Shown here piece after piece: positions 36,078 through 45,518 of a DNA stretch of 64,000 nt; the stretch's first letter is position 1, and each line of letters starts with the position of its first letter. The stretch lies in contig NZ_JAAKGV010000004.1 in assembly GCF_011043735.1 (NCBI RefSeq), positions 1 to 64,000 on the forward strand, in the 5' to 3' direction. The notes beneath the pieces were generated by a model. It worked only from the letters and a program-made list of their open reading frames with translations, did not search any database and was not told the origin of the DNA. The translations under genes were made by a program, and so were the position numbers. Source of the DNA: Methylobacterium sp. DB0501 (lineage in GTDB: Bacteria > Pseudomonadota > Alphaproteobacteria > Rhizobiales > Beijerinckiaceae).

Positions 36078-36329
36078 TCAGTCGTCGAAGTCGTGATGGT
36101 GATGGTGTTGCTCGAACCGGCCAGGCCCGTAATCCTCGCGGCGCGGGTGATGGTGCCGGACCACGACGTCGTCATGGTTGCCGTAGCGGTAGACGTCGAC
36201 ATGGTCGTGCGGCCGCCGCTCGCCATAGCCGTAGCCGTAGCCGTAGCCGCGCTCGTAATACTGGGCCGAGGCCGCGGCCGGGGCGAGGAGGATGGCCGCC
36301 GCCATCAAGCCTGCAAGGTGCCGTCGCAT
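36078..36329 (-). CDS. small secreted Gly/Tyr/His-rich protein
   Basis: Protein of 83 residues: signal peptide (AAAILLAPAAASAQ), then a GYGYGYGYG run, then many His ending in QHHHHHDFDD. The composition suggests an extracytoplasmic metal-binding or structural peptide. A plus-strand frame starting at 35946 overlaps it, but that frame loses protein character at once. Confidence 0.65.
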   Translation of the reverse strand: MRRHLAGLMAAAILLAPAAASAQYYERGYGYGYGYGERRPHDHVDVYRYGNHDDVVVRHHHPRREDYGPGRFEQHHHHHDFDD

Positions 36330-36501
36330 CGCTGTCTCCTCCGGGGGGTCCTAATGCAGCGGTTTGCGCGGCGGCGGTTGAACAGGTCCTGAGACCGCCG
36401 TTCAGGAAGCCGTCACTCCAGGTTCGCCAACGTCCTAAAACGCGAGGGACCGGTCCGGAGGTCACCGCCCGCCGGCCCGGCCCCGTCGTGATGTCAGGCG
36501 C

Positions 36502-36732
36502 TCAGTGGCGGTGCACTTCCACGACGGTCTTCTCGTGATGGTCGTCATGGTGTTCGTGCACGACCGGCCGGTCGCGATGGTACTCCTCGACGCTGGTGTG
36601 CGTATGGTCGACATCGCGGTGGTGGCCGTCGCCGTGAACCCCGACCCCGCCGGGGCCGACGTCCACGTGCCGGGCGAGCGCACCGACCGGCGCCAGGGCG
36701 ACGGCGGCAGCGGCGGCGAGCGTGATCTTCAT
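36502..36732 (-). CDS. small secreted His-rich protein
   Basis: Protein of 76 residues: signal peptide (ITLAAAAAVALAPVGALA), then 17 His in about 55 residues (HGDGHHRDVDHTHTS, HEHHDDHHEKTVVEVHRH). Together with the two other His-rich peptides nearby it would form a periplasmic metal buffer. Unrecognised family. Confidence 0.7.
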   Translation of the reverse strand: MKITLAAAAAVALAPVGALARHVDVGPGGVGVHGDGHHRDVDHTHTSVEEYHRDRPVVHEHHDDHHEKTVVEVHRH

Positions 36733-36962
36733 CCGAGGATCTCCATGTTTCGTGGTCGTGCCGGGAATGCGGCCTACCACGAAACCGTCCCCGGATTTTA
36801 CCGCTCGGTATTCGTGTCGGCCGAGCGAGAAACGGCTTGGCCGCTTTCGCGTCGTGACCGCGGCAGACCTCGCATGGCGGCGACAAATTCTGCTCAGACC
36901 GGGGTCAAGGGGCCAGGGCGATGCCTTGCCTGATCCGGGGTGAATCGCACATAAGGCCGGAG

Positions 36963-37334
36963 ATGGGTTCAGTTCGCGGGCATAGCCGCCGGTGGGCGGC
37001 ACGGGGATGGTGGGCGTTCGCCGCACGCCTGCTCTCCCTCGCCCTCGCGCTGTCTCTCGTCGCGCCCGCCGCCGGCCTCGCCGCCGACGTCGCGTACCAC
37101 GATGGCGGCGTCAGGCACGTCACGGAGATCGCGAGCCTTGAGGCCGCGCTTGACACCGGCGCGACCGACCCCGGCATGGCCTGCCACCTCCATTGTGGCT
37201 GCCACCAGGCGGCACCCGCCGTGGCGGACTTCTCGGAGCCGGTCTTCGGAGTCGGCCGGCCGGCCTATGCGCACCTGAGCCAGACGGTCTCCTCCGTCTC
37301 GCCGGACCGCCTGCCGAGGCCCCCCCGCGCCTGA
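36963..37334 (+). CDS. small membrane/secreted Cys-His protein before czcB
   Basis: Protein of 123 residues: a hydrophobic segment (about 15-40) and then CHLHCGCHQAAP, a compact Cys/His cluster. Proteins of this size and layout often precede czc-type RND genes. ATG 36963 is preferred to 36921 because it places the hydrophobic segment near the N-terminus. A periplasmic metal-binding accessory is inferred. Confidence 0.6.
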   Translation: MGSVRGHSRRWAARGWWAFAARLLSLALALSLVAPAAGLAADVAYHDGGVRHVTEIASLEAALDTGATDPGMACHLHCGCHQAAPAVADFSEPVFGVGRPAYAHLSQTVSSVSPDRLPRPPRA

Positions 37335-37454
37335 GGTGACGCCGCAGAGGCGCGTCCCGAACCCGGAGCCCGCGCTCCGGGCCATTCCTCACGCCACATA
37401 AGCGGGACTGCCGCGTCCGTCCATACGGCGCCCGATCCCGGCCGAGCAGGTCTC

Positions 37455-38807
37455 ATGCGCATCCTCATCACCGCGGTCCTCGTGGCCGCCGGCGTCGTCG
37501 TCGGCGCCGCCGTCCCCGCCGTATCTGCGTTCGTCCGCGGCCTCCTGACATCGGCCGGGCTGCCGCCGGCCATCCTCACCTTCGCCGCCGGCCCGCCCCC
37601 TGGCGGGAAGACGCCGAACGACGAGGCCGACCATGCCGAAGGCGACGGCCACGACCACGGCAAGGCCGCCGCGCCGAAGGTCAAGGGAGCCCACGCTCAC
37701 GGCGAGCACGAGCATTCCGAGGCGGAGGGCGAGGAAGGCCACGTCAAGATGACGGCCGAGCAGGTCGAGGGGCAGGACATCGGCGTCGCCAAGGCCGAGG
37801 GTGGGACGCTCTCGCGACACGTCCTGGTGCCCGGCACCATCACGCCCGACACGGACCGGATCGCCCGCGTCCCCGCCCGCGTCGTCGGTACGGTGTCAGA
37901 GATGCGCAAGCGCCTGGGCGACGACGTCAGGAAGGGCGAGGTGGTCGCCCTCCTCGACAGCCGGGAAGTCGCCGACGCCAAGAGCGAGTACCTCACCGCG
38001 ATGGTCCAGTCCGACCTCCAGAAGATCAACTTCGAGCGCCAGCAGAAACTCGTGGCGTCGGCGGCGGCATCCCAGGCGGCGTTCGACAACGCAAAGGCCG
38101 TGTTCCAGGAGAACCAGCTGCGCGTCGACCTCGCCCGCCAGAAGCTCTCGGCGCTGGGCCTGAACGCCGCCGAGGTCGCCGCCGCGCAGAAACGCGACGA
38201 GGCGACGCCGAACGCCTCGACGCTGCGCCAGTACGAGCTGCGGGCGCCCATCGCCGGCCGCATCGTGGAGCGCAAGGTCGATGTCGGCACGGCGGTGGGC
38301 AAGGAGGGCGACCCGGCCGACGTCTACACCGTCGCCGACCTCTCGACCGTCTGGATCGAGCTCGCGGTACCGACCTCCGACCTCGCCGAGGTCCGGGAGG
38401 GCGCGCGGGTCACCGTGAACCGCGGCGGCCGCAGCGAGCAGGGCAAGGTGGTGTTCGTCAGCCCGCTGCTGAACGCCGACACCCGGTCCGCCCGGGTCGT
38501 GGTCTCGCTGCCCAACAAGGACATGGCCTGGCGGCCTGGCACCTACGTCACCGCCGAGGTCGAGACCGCGACGGACCAAGTGCCGGTGCGGGTCGCCAAG
38601 TCGGCGCTCCAGACCGTTGAGGGCAAGCGCGTCGTCTTTGTCCGCACGGACGAGGGCTTCGAGAAGCGCGAGGTCGAGCTCGGGCGCTCCGACGACGAAG
38701 GCTTCGAGGTCGTCTCGGGCCTGAAGCCCGGCGAGACCATCGCGGTGGCCAACACCTTCCTCCTCAAGGCCGAGCTCGGGAAGAGCGAAGCCGACCACGA
38801 CCATTGA
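37455..38807 (+). CDS. czcB: RND efflux periplasmic adaptor, CzcB type
   Basis: Membrane-fusion protein of 450 residues joining inner-membrane RND pump and outer-membrane channel. An N-terminal anchor is followed by a His-rich stretch (HAEGDGHDHGK, HAHGEHEHSE), lipoyl halves (GTVSEMRKRLGDDVRKGEVVALLDS and YELRAPIAGRIVERKV), a coiled-coil hairpin and beta-barrel (LSTVWIELAVPTSDL), ending EADHDH. Metal-binding N-terminus plus pairing with CzcA points to Zn/Cd/Co efflux. Its stop overlaps a possible TTG start of czcA. Confidence 0.92.
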   Translation: MRILITAVLVAAGVVVGAAVPAVSAFVRGLLTSAGLPPAILTFAAGPPPGGKTPNDEADHAEGDGHDHGKAAAPKVKGAHAHGEHEHSEAEGEEGHVKMTAEQVEGQDIGVAKAEGGTLSRHVLVPGTITPDTDRIARVPARVVGTVSEMRKRLGDDVRKGEVVALLDSREVADAKSEYLTAMVQSDLQKINFERQQKLVASAAASQAAFDNAKAVFQENQLRVDLARQKLSALGLNAAEVAAAQKRDEATPNASTLRQYELRAPIAGRIVERKVDVGTAVGKEGDPADVYTVADLSTVWIELAVPTSDLAEVREGARVTVNRGGRSEQGKVVFVSPLLNADTRSARVVVSLPNKDMAWRPGTYVTAEVETATDQVPVRVAKSALQTVEGKRVVFVRTDEGFEKREVELGRSDDEGFEVVSGLKPGETIAVANTFLLKAELGKSEADHDH

Positions 38808-38818
38808 GGAAGCCCGAC

Positions 38819-41800
38819 ATGATCAGCCGTATCCTCGACTTCTCCGTGCACCAGCGCTGGCTGGTTCTGCTGCTGTCGCTGCTGGCCGCCGGCTTCGGCG
38901 GCTACTCGGTCACCAAGCTGCCGATAGACGCGGTGCCCGACATCACCAACAACCAGGTGCAGATCAACACGACGGCGCCGTCGCTCTCCCCCGTCGACAT
39001 CGAGAAGCAGGTCACCTACCCGGTCGAGACGGCGCTCGCGGGCATCAAGGGCCTTGAGTACACCCGCTCGCTCTCGCGCAACGGCTTCTCGCAGGTCACC
39101 GCGGTCTTCGCGGAGAAGCTCGACATCTACTTCGCCCGCCAGCAGGTCGCCGAGCGCCTCGCGCAGGTGAGGCGGGACCTGCCGCCCGGCACCGAGCCCA
39201 GCATGGGGCCGATCTCGACCGGGCTGGGCGAGATCTACATGTGGTCGATCCATTACGCGAAGCCCGGCGAGCGCACGGTCTCGAAGGCGGGCAAGCCCGG
39301 CTGGCAGCCCGATGGCAGCTACCTGACCCCCGAGGGCCAGCGCCTGAAGACCGAACTGGAGCAGACCGCCTACCTGCGCACCGTCCAGGACTGGATCATC
39401 CGCCCCCTGGTCAAGACCGTGCCCGGCGTGGCCGGGGTCGACGGCATCGGCGGCTTCGAGAAGCAGTACCACGTCCAGCCCGACCCGACGCGGCTCGCGT
39501 CCCTCGACCTGTCCTTCTCGGACGTCGCCCGGGCGCTGGAGGCCAACAACGCCAACCAGGGCGCCCGCTACCTGGAGGACAACGGCGAGGGCTACGTCGT
39601 GCGCGCCGCCGGCCGCCTGGAGAGCATGGACGAGATCGGCGACGTGGTCGTCGCCACCCGGGGCGGCGTGCCGGTGCGGATCAAGGACATCGCCGAGGTC
39701 CGCATCGGGCGCGACCTGCGCACGGGCTCGGGCAGCGAGGACGGCCAGGAGGTCGTCGTCGGCACCGCCCTGATGCTGATCGGCGAGAACAGCCGCACGG
39801 TGGCGGCCGCTGTCGACGCGCGCATGGAACAGATCCGCAAGAGCCTGCCGCCCGGCGTCGAGGTCCAGACCGTCCTCGACCGGACCCGGCTCGTCGAGGC
39901 GACCGTGAAGACGGTGGTGAAGAACCTGTCCGAGGGCGCGGCTCTCGTCATCGTCATCCTGTTCCTGCTGCTCGGCAACATCCGGGCCGCCATCATCACG
40001 GCCCTGGTCATCCCGGTCGCCATGCTGATGACCATGACCGGCATGGTCGAGGCGAAGATCTCGGCCAACCTGATGAGCCTCGGCGCCCTCGATTTCGGGC
40101 TGATCGTCGACGGGGCGGTGATCATCACCGAGAACGCCCTGCGCCACCTCGCAGAGAAGCAGCAGGAGCTGGGCAGGGGGCTCGACACCGAGGAGCGCCT
40201 CCAGACGGTCCGCGCCTCGGCCGAGGAGATGATCAAGCCGTCCCTGTACGGGCAGGCGATCATCATCCTGGTCTACGTCCCGCTCCTGACCTTCACGGGG
40301 GTCGAGGGCAAGATGTTCGAGCCGATGGCGCTGACCGTGATCATCGCGCTCGTGGCGGCCTTCGTGCTGTCGCTGACCTTCGTGCCGGCGCTCATCGCCA
40401 TCGTCATCACCGGCAAGGTCACGGAGAAGGACAACCTCATCATCCGGGCGCTCAAGGCCGCTTACCGCCCGGTGCTCGGCGCGGCGGTCCGGGCGCCGTT
40501 CGTCTTCGTCGGCGCGGCGCTCCTGCTGCTCGTCGGGGCGGGCATCCTGTTCACCCGCCTCGGGACCGAGTTCATCCCGCAGCTCGACGAGAAGAGCATC
40601 GCCCTCAACGCCACCCGAATCCCATCGACCTCCCTCACCCAGTCGCAGGCGATGCAGCTCAAGGTCGAGAAGGTGGTCTCGAAGTTCCCGCAGGTGGCCT
40701 ACGTCTTCTCGAAGACCGGCACCGCCGAGGTCGCCTCCGACCCGATGCCGCCTAACTCCTCAGACACCTTCGTCATCCTGAAACCCCAGGAGGAGTGGCC
40801 CGAGCCGAGCCTGTCCAAGGCCGAGTTGCAGGAGCAGATCGAGAAGGCGGTCGGGGCGCTCGCCGGCAACGTCTACGAGTTCTCCCAGCCGATCCAGCTA
40901 CGCTTCAACGAGCTGCTCGCCGGCACCCGGGGCGACCTCGCCGTGAAGGTGTTCGGCGACGAGTTCGAGCCGATGCTGAAGGCGGCCAACCAGGTCGCGG
41001 CGGTCCTGAAGGGCATCGACGGCGCCGAGGACGTCAAGGTCGAGCAGACGGCGGGCCTGCCGTTCCTGGAGATCAAGATCAACAAGGCCGAGGCGGCGCG
41101 CTACGGCCTGAGCACCGGGGCGATCCAGGAGGTCATCGGCGCGGCCATCGGGGGACGGGACGCCGGCGTCGTGTTCGAGGGCGACCGTCGCTTCCCCATC
41201 GTCGTGCGCCTGACCGACAAGGTCCGTGAGGACCGGGAGGCCCTGGAGAACATCCCGGTGCCGCTGCCGGCTGGCCCGAACGGCCGGGCGAGCTCGGTCC
41301 TGCTCAAGCAGGTTGCGAGCTTTTCGGTCACCGAGGGACCGAACCAGATCTCGCGCGAGAACGGCAAGCGGCGGGTCGTGGTCACGGCCAACGTGCGCGG
41401 GCGGGACATCGGCTCGCTCGTCGCGGAGGCGCAGGCGAAGGTTGGAAGCCAGGTGCAGCTGCCGCCGGGTTCCTACCTCACCTGGGGCGGGCAGTTCGAG
41501 AACCTCGCCTCGGCCAAGCGGCGGCTGATGGTGGTGGTACCGGTCTGCTTCTTCCTGATCTTCCTGTTGCTGTACTCGGCCCTGGGCTCGCCGCGGGACG
41601 CGCTGCTGGTGTTCAGCGCGGTGCCGCTTGCCCTCACCGGGGGCATCTTCGCGCTTTGGCTGCGCGGCATGCCGGTCTCGGTACCGGCGGCGGTCGGGTT
41701 CATCGCGCTCTCGGGCGTTGCGGTCCTCAACGGCCTCGTCATGCTGACCTTCATCAAGCAGCTCGTGGCGGAGGGCCGGCCGAAGCGCGAGGCCATCCTG

Positions 41801-42067
41801 GAGGGCGCCATGACCCGGTTGCGGCCGGTGGCGATGACGGCGCTGGTCGCCTCGCTCGGCTTCGTGCCCATGGCCATCGCCACCGAGACCGGCGCCGAGA
41901 TCCAGCGGCCGCTCGCCACCGTGGTCATCGGTGGCCTGATCAGCGCCACCCTGCTGACCCTGATCGTGCTGCCGGCCCTGTACGCCCGGTTCGGCAAGGT
42001 TGTCGTCCCGAAGGTCGCGGAGCGGCCGCGGGAGCCGGGGCCACGACACCTCAAGGCGGCGGAGTAG
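38819..42067 (+). CDS. czcA: heavy-metal RND efflux pump, CzcA type
   Basis: Inner-membrane proton/metal antiporter of 1082 residues from ATG 38819 (a TTG at 38804 is less likely). The heavy-metal RND signature is DFGLIVDGAVIITEN in TM4, with the Asp residues of the proton path. The first porter domain starts DAVPDITNNQVQINT. It should export Zn(II)/Co(II)/Cd(II) from periplasm or cytoplasm through an outer-membrane factor. No czcC is present in the window, so a TolC-like protein must come from elsewhere. Confidence 0.94.
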   Translation: MISRILDFSVHQRWLVLLLSLLAAGFGGYSVTKLPIDAVPDITNNQVQINTTAPSLSPVDIEKQVTYPVETALAGIKGLEYTRSLSRNGFSQVTAVFAEKLDIYFARQQVAERLAQVRRDLPPGTEPSMGPISTGLGEIYMWSIHYAKPGERTVSKAGKPGWQPDGSYLTPEGQRLKTELEQTAYLRTVQDWIIRPLVKTVPGVAGVDGIGGFEKQYHVQPDPTRLASLDLSFSDVARALEANNANQGARYLEDNGEGYVVRAAGRLESMDEIGDVVVATRGGVPVRIKDIAEVRIGRDLRTGSGSEDGQEVVVGTALMLIGENSRTVAAAVDARMEQIRKSLPPGVEVQTVLDRTRLVEATVKTVVKNLSEGAALVIVILFLLLGNIRAAIITALVIPVAMLMTMTGMVEAKISANLMSLGALDFGLIVDGAVIITENALRHLAEKQQELGRGLDTEERLQTVRASAEEMIKPSLYGQAIIILVYVPLLTFTGVEGKMFEPMALTVIIALVAAFVLSLTFVPALIAIVITGKVTEKDNLIIRALKAAYRPVLGAAVRAPFVFVGAALLLLVGAGILFTRLGTEFIPQLDEKSIALNATRIPSTSLTQSQAMQLKVEKVVSKFPQVAYVFSKTGTAEVASDPMPPNSSDTFVILKPQEEWPEPSLSKAELQEQIEKAVGALAGNVYEFSQPIQLRFNELLAGTRGDLAVKVFGDEFEPMLKAANQVAAVLKGIDGAEDVKVEQTAGLPFLEIKINKAEAARYGLSTGAIQEVIGAAIGGRDAGVVFEGDRRFPIVVRLTDKVREDREALENIPVPLPAGPNGRASSVLLKQVASFSVTEGPNQISRENGKRRVVVTANVRGRDIGSLVAEAQAKVGSQVQLPPGSYLTWGGQFENLASAKRRLMVVVPVCFFLIFLLLYSALGSPRDALLVFSAVPLALTGGIFALWLRGMPVSVPAAVGFIALSGVAVLNGLVMLTFIKQLVAEGRPKREAILEGAMTRLRPVAMTALVASLGFVPMAIATETGAEIQRPLATVVIGGLISATLLTLIVLPALYARFGKVVVPKVAERPREPGPRHLKAAE

Positions 42068-42072
42068 ACGAG

Positions 42073-42630
42073 ATGCGACGCGTCCCGACCTGGTTGGCGG
42101 CTCCTTTCGCCTTCTTCGCGCTGACGGGTGCGGCTCCGGGCGCGGACGGAGGCGTCGGCGAGGCTCCGTTCGGCCTCGCGTGGGGGCCCGTCGCCGACGT
42201 GCCGCGCCCGCTCAAGGCCGACCGCGAGGCCAACCTGACCGCGCTGTACTACCCGCGTGGCTGGCGGCCGGCCGTCGGGTCGGCAACGGCCGAGGTCGTG
42301 CTGGTGGTCTGCCGCGAGGAGGGTCTGCAGGAGGTCGTCTGGGTGGGGCTCCCCCTGGCGGGCGAGGAACTCGCGCGCGTGCGCCGCGCCATCCACGACG
42401 AAGGGGTGCGCCGCTACGGCGAGCCGACACCGGGGCCATCGGCCGCTTCCGAGCTCTGGCCCGGCGGTCGGGCTCTCCTGGCCAGCCGCGAGGCTCCGGA
42501 CGGGCGGCACGAGCTCGTCATGGCGGCGTTCGGTCCCGGCTACGCGGCCTGCTCGGCCGCCCACCTCGCCGCGACCGGACACCCCGCCGGCGCGCACGTG
42601 GCCGCGCTCATCGGCTCCTCCGGCCCCTGA
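42073..42630 (+). CDS. secreted protein of unknown function
   Basis: Protein of 185 residues with a signal peptide (LAAPFAFFALTGAAPGA), starting 5 bp after czcA. The mature part has FGLAWGPVADVPRP, VVLVVCREEGLQEVVWV and a C-terminal ELVMAAFGPGY. No family recognised. The position, within the czc operon and before a CDF gene, suggests a periplasmic accessory of metal efflux. Confidence 0.65.
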   Translation: MRRVPTWLAAPFAFFALTGAAPGADGGVGEAPFGLAWGPVADVPRPLKADREANLTALYYPRGWRPAVGSATAEVVLVVCREEGLQEVVWVGLPLAGEELARVRRAIHDEGVRRYGEPTPGPSAASELWPGGRALLASREAPDGRHELVMAAFGPGYAACSAAHLAATGHPAGAHVAALIGSSGP

Positions 42631-42670
42631 GGCGGCCGGTCCGGGACGGCAACGAAAGACTGGGAGCGAC

Positions 42671-43588
42671 ATGGGACACGGACACGCGCACGGCGGCGGC
42701 ATACCCGCGGGCTCGTCGGCGGGCAGGAACAAGGGGCGCCTCGCCTGGGCGCTCGCCCTGACGCTGACCTACATGGCCGCGGAGGTCGTCGGCGGCCTGC
42801 TCACCGGCAGCCTCGCGCTGCTTGCCGATGCCGCCCACATGGTCACGGATGCCGGCGGCCTCGCGCTGTCGCTGCTCGCCATCCACTACGCGGCCAAGGC
42901 GCCGTCGCCGGGCAAGAGCTTCGGCTACATGCGCTTCGAGATCCTGGCGGCCCTCGCCAACGCCGTCGTGCTGCTCGGGGTGACGGCCTACATTCTGTAC
43001 GAGGCCTACCGGCGCTTCTTCGAGCCGACCGAGATCCTCGGCTGGCCGATGATGCTGGTCGCGTTCGTCGGCCTCGGGGTGAACCTCGCCAGCATGAGGC
43101 TCCTCGCGGGCGGATCGTCGGAAAGCCTCAACGTTAAGGGCGCCTACTTCGAGGTCTTCTCCGACATGCTGGGTTCGGTCGGCGTCATCGCCGCGGCCCT
43201 CGTGGTGATGGCGACGGGCTGGCGATGGGTCGATCCGCTGGTCGGCGCCGGCATCGGCCTGTTCATCGTGCCGCGCACCTGGCGCCTGTTGAGCGAGGCG
43301 CTTCACATCCTGCTGGAGGGAACGCCTCCGGGTGTCGATCTTGCCGCGCTACGAACGGAGATCGAGGCGATGCCTGGCGTGCGGCGCGCCTACGACCTTC
43401 ATGCCTGGACGCTGACCTCCGGCTTCGACGCGATGAGCGGCCACGTGGTCATGGACGACGTCGCCGCCGGACCCGACCTCATCCGCGCGGTCCGGCGTCT
43501 GGTGAAGGAGCGACACGGTATCGAGCACGTCACCGTCCAGGTCGAGGACGAGGCGCTCTCGGCCGAGGCCGCGCGCCTGCCGGTGTGA
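42671..43588 (+). CDS. czcD: CzcD-like CDF exporter
   Basis: CDF protein of 305 residues. N-terminus MGHGHAHGGG is His-rich; LADAAHMVTD in helix 2 gives HxxxD, and YFEVFSDMLGSVGV in helix 5 gives ExxxD, as in Cupriavidus CzcD (YLEVWSD). The C-terminal domain has AYDLHAWTLTSG. It should export Zn(II)/Co(II)/Cd(II) from the cytoplasm to the periplasm for CzcCBA. Last gene of the czc operon. Confidence 0.9.
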   Translation: MGHGHAHGGGIPAGSSAGRNKGRLAWALALTLTYMAAEVVGGLLTGSLALLADAAHMVTDAGGLALSLLAIHYAAKAPSPGKSFGYMRFEILAALANAVVLLGVTAYILYEAYRRFFEPTEILGWPMMLVAFVGLGVNLASMRLLAGGSSESLNVKGAYFEVFSDMLGSVGVIAAALVVMATGWRWVDPLVGAGIGLFIVPRTWRLLSEALHILLEGTPPGVDLAALRTEIEAMPGVRRAYDLHAWTLTSGFDAMSGHVVMDDVAAGPDLIRAVRRLVKERHGIEHVTVQVEDEALSAEAARLPV

Positions 43589-43603
43589 CGGCGAGCATCC
43601 GGC

Positions 43604-43774
43604 ATGAGCAAGAAATCGGCGCGGCTACAGACCGAGTGGGCGCCAAATCCTCGGCGCAAGCGACGGGTCAGGCCATACGTCCGCAAAGCCGCGGATCGAA
43701 TGATGATAGCGATCTGTATCGGATTGCCTCTGGCCGTATTGTTTCTCCAATACTTCAAGCGCCTCATGAAGTGA
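43604..43774 (+). CDS. small membrane protein, 56 residues
   Basis: Begins with a very basic segment (NPRRKRRVRPYVRK) followed by one helix (MMIAICIGLPLAVLFLQYF) and a basic end. The codon use and lower GC differ from the neighbours. It could be a small membrane peptide, or start of a transferred AT-richer patch (43.6-44.1 kb). Short, hence uncertain. Confidence 0.4.
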   Translation: MSKKSARLQTEWAPNPRRKRRVRPYVRKAADRMMIAICIGLPLAVLFLQYFKRLMK

Positions 43775-43813
43775 GGCCTGAGTAATGATGCTTGAATATG
43801 CAAGATTTTTTCG

Positions 43814-44092
43814 ATGAATGATCTACAGACGCACCATTTTGCTGTGACGACAGCGGCGATGCTCGCGGTTCTGAGAACATCGACCATCGCCATGATGATC
43901 CTTCTCATGCAAAAACTTTCAGCCCCTGAACGGGAGGAGGTTTTCGCGGAGATCGCGGCGACAATCGGTGAGTTGCCCCCGGATTATTTTCAGGCAAACT
44001 CCGTGGGGGCCAAATTCTATGAAGAGGTGGTGGCCGAGGCGCCGGCGCTCGCGAAGGCATTCGTCCAAGATTTGCGTAGATCTCTTGGTTGA
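43814..44092 (+). CDS. hypothetical protein, lower-GC patch
   Basis: Protein of 92 residues with a hydrophobic N-terminal stretch (LAVLRTSTIAMMILLMQ) and an amphipathic C-terminus (PEREEVFAEIAATIGELPPDYF). The GC content is clearly below that of the surrounding genes, which suggests recent transfer. No family recognised. Confidence 0.45.
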   Translation: MNDLQTHHFAVTTAAMLAVLRTSTIAMMILLMQKLSAPEREEVFAEIAATIGELPPDYFQANSVGAKFYEEVVAEAPALAKAFVQDLRRSLG

Positions 44093-44219
44093 AGTCCGAT
44101 GCGACCATTTATCAGTTATCGAGTGTTGGTGACGGAGAGCAGAGGTCCCGCGGACCTGGCGCGCCCGACGCCTTTTCTGTGCTCGGTGCCCGGCCCGTCA
44201 CTGAGGCTTAGGCGTCTCC

Positions 44220-44883
44220 GTATCGAGTGCCAACTGGGCATGGCGGATCTTCCTGGCGACACCGCGCCTGCGCGGGTTGCTCGCCCTGAATTTCGCCGTC
44301 GCGGCGGCCGGCGCCATGGTCATCGTCAATACCGTGAATCGTCCAGGCGCTGCTCGGACGCCCCCAGCACGACGTCGCCCTTGCCCTTGGACCCTTCGGC
44401 GCGGGCTCGATGGCCGCCGCCCTGGTCCTACCGCGGGTCCTGGACCGCCTGTCCGACAGGGGTGTGATGCTGCCGTCCGCGGCCTTCCTCGGAGTCGTCC
44501 TCGTCGGGGTCGCTGCCCTGACCTGGTGCGGGGCCATCGGCTGGCCGGTACTGCTCGGGACCTGGCTCGTCCTTGGGATCTGCTACTCCGCCGCCCAGTT
44601 CGCGCTCTCGCACGCGTCGTGGCTCCTCACTTACCCGCTGGCGGGCTGCCTCGGCGCCGCCGTCGGGATGCCCGCGACCCTGGCGGCACTCGGCGCCCTG
44701 ACCGTCGCGGGCGTCGCGGCGGCGGCCATGCTTTGGCCTGCATCCGACCCGGACGTCGTCGCACATGCCCACGCGGACCTTGACCCGTCCCACCCCCACG
44801 TGCGGGGGATCGGTCAGGGCCGGCACGAGCATGCTTTCGTCATCGACGACCTGCATCGGCAATGGCCGTCCACGGCGAATTAG
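44220..44883 (+). pseudogene. broken MFS transporter gene
   Basis: The pieces WRIFLATPRLRGLLALNFAV, then QALLGRPQHDVALALGPFG and VLPRVLDRLSDRGV, and LGTWLVLGICYSAAQ, belong to one MFS transporter but lie in different frames: a frameshift falls near 44333 and the 5' half is missing. About 24 residues also seem to be deleted between SAA and AQFALSHASW. The end is His/Asp-rich (HAHADLDPSHPH). A degraded metal or drug transporter, not a working gene. Confidence 0.75.
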
Positions 44884-45013
44884 GAACCACACGGCGAGCG
44901 TTGGAACGGCGACGCTCAGGGGGGGCGTCGGGTGCCGGACATCCCTCATCCGATGGTCTGTCGGGGGCCGTGAGGATTGCGTCGCGGCAGGTCCGCATCG
45001 AGGGGAACACGGC

Positions 45014-45451
45014 ATGAGAACGTTGCTCGGATCCTGGCAGCTGTGGGCGCTGCTTTCTGCCGCCTTCGCGGCGTTGACCGCGATCTTCGCCAAGGTCGGC
45101 ATCGAGAACGTCAATTCCGACTTCGCTACCTTCATCCGCACGGTCGTCATACTCTGCGCCCTCGGCGCCATCCTGGTCGGCACGGGCCAGTGGGTACCGG
45201 TCGGGTCGGTCTCGGCCAGGACCTACGTGTTCCTGGTGCTCTCGGGCCTCGCCACCGGCGGCTCATGGATCTGCTACTTCCGCGCCCTCAAGCTCGGCGA
45301 GGCCAGCCGCGTGGCCCCGGTCGACAAGCTCAGCGTCGTGCTGGTGGCCGTCTTCGGGGTTGTCTTCCTCGGCGAACGTCTATCTCCGCCGAACTGGCTC
45401 GGCGTCGCCCTCATCGCCGCCGGGGCCGTGCTCGTCGCCTATCTAGGATGA
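45014..45451 (+). CDS. small EamA-family (DMT) transporter
   Basis: Membrane protein of 145 residues with five helices: SAAFAALTAIFAKVGIENV at the start and LSVVLVAVFGVVFLGERLSP at the end are typical EamA features. It is a single-domain (half-size) member, of the kind that works as a dimer. Substrate unknown. It precedes the second two-component system by 67 bp. Confidence 0.8.
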   Translation: MRTLLGSWQLWALLSAAFAALTAIFAKVGIENVNSDFATFIRTVVILCALGAILVGTGQWVPVGSVSARTYVFLVLSGLATGGSWICYFRALKLGEASRVAPVDKLSVVLVAVFGVVFLGERLSPPNWLGVALIAAGAVLVAYLG

Positions 45452-45518
45452 AGCCGGCGGGAAGGGATGCGTCGCGGCGCAGTCCAGGGCGAGGGCTCGA
45501 AACCGGACGGACCGACCG

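Noticed and set aside
35946-36392. Plus-strand frame starting MRMLPLLVVFALLAAG, like a signal peptide
   Set aside because: After 45 codons it runs antisense through the better supported His-rich gene at 36078-36329 and loses protein character.
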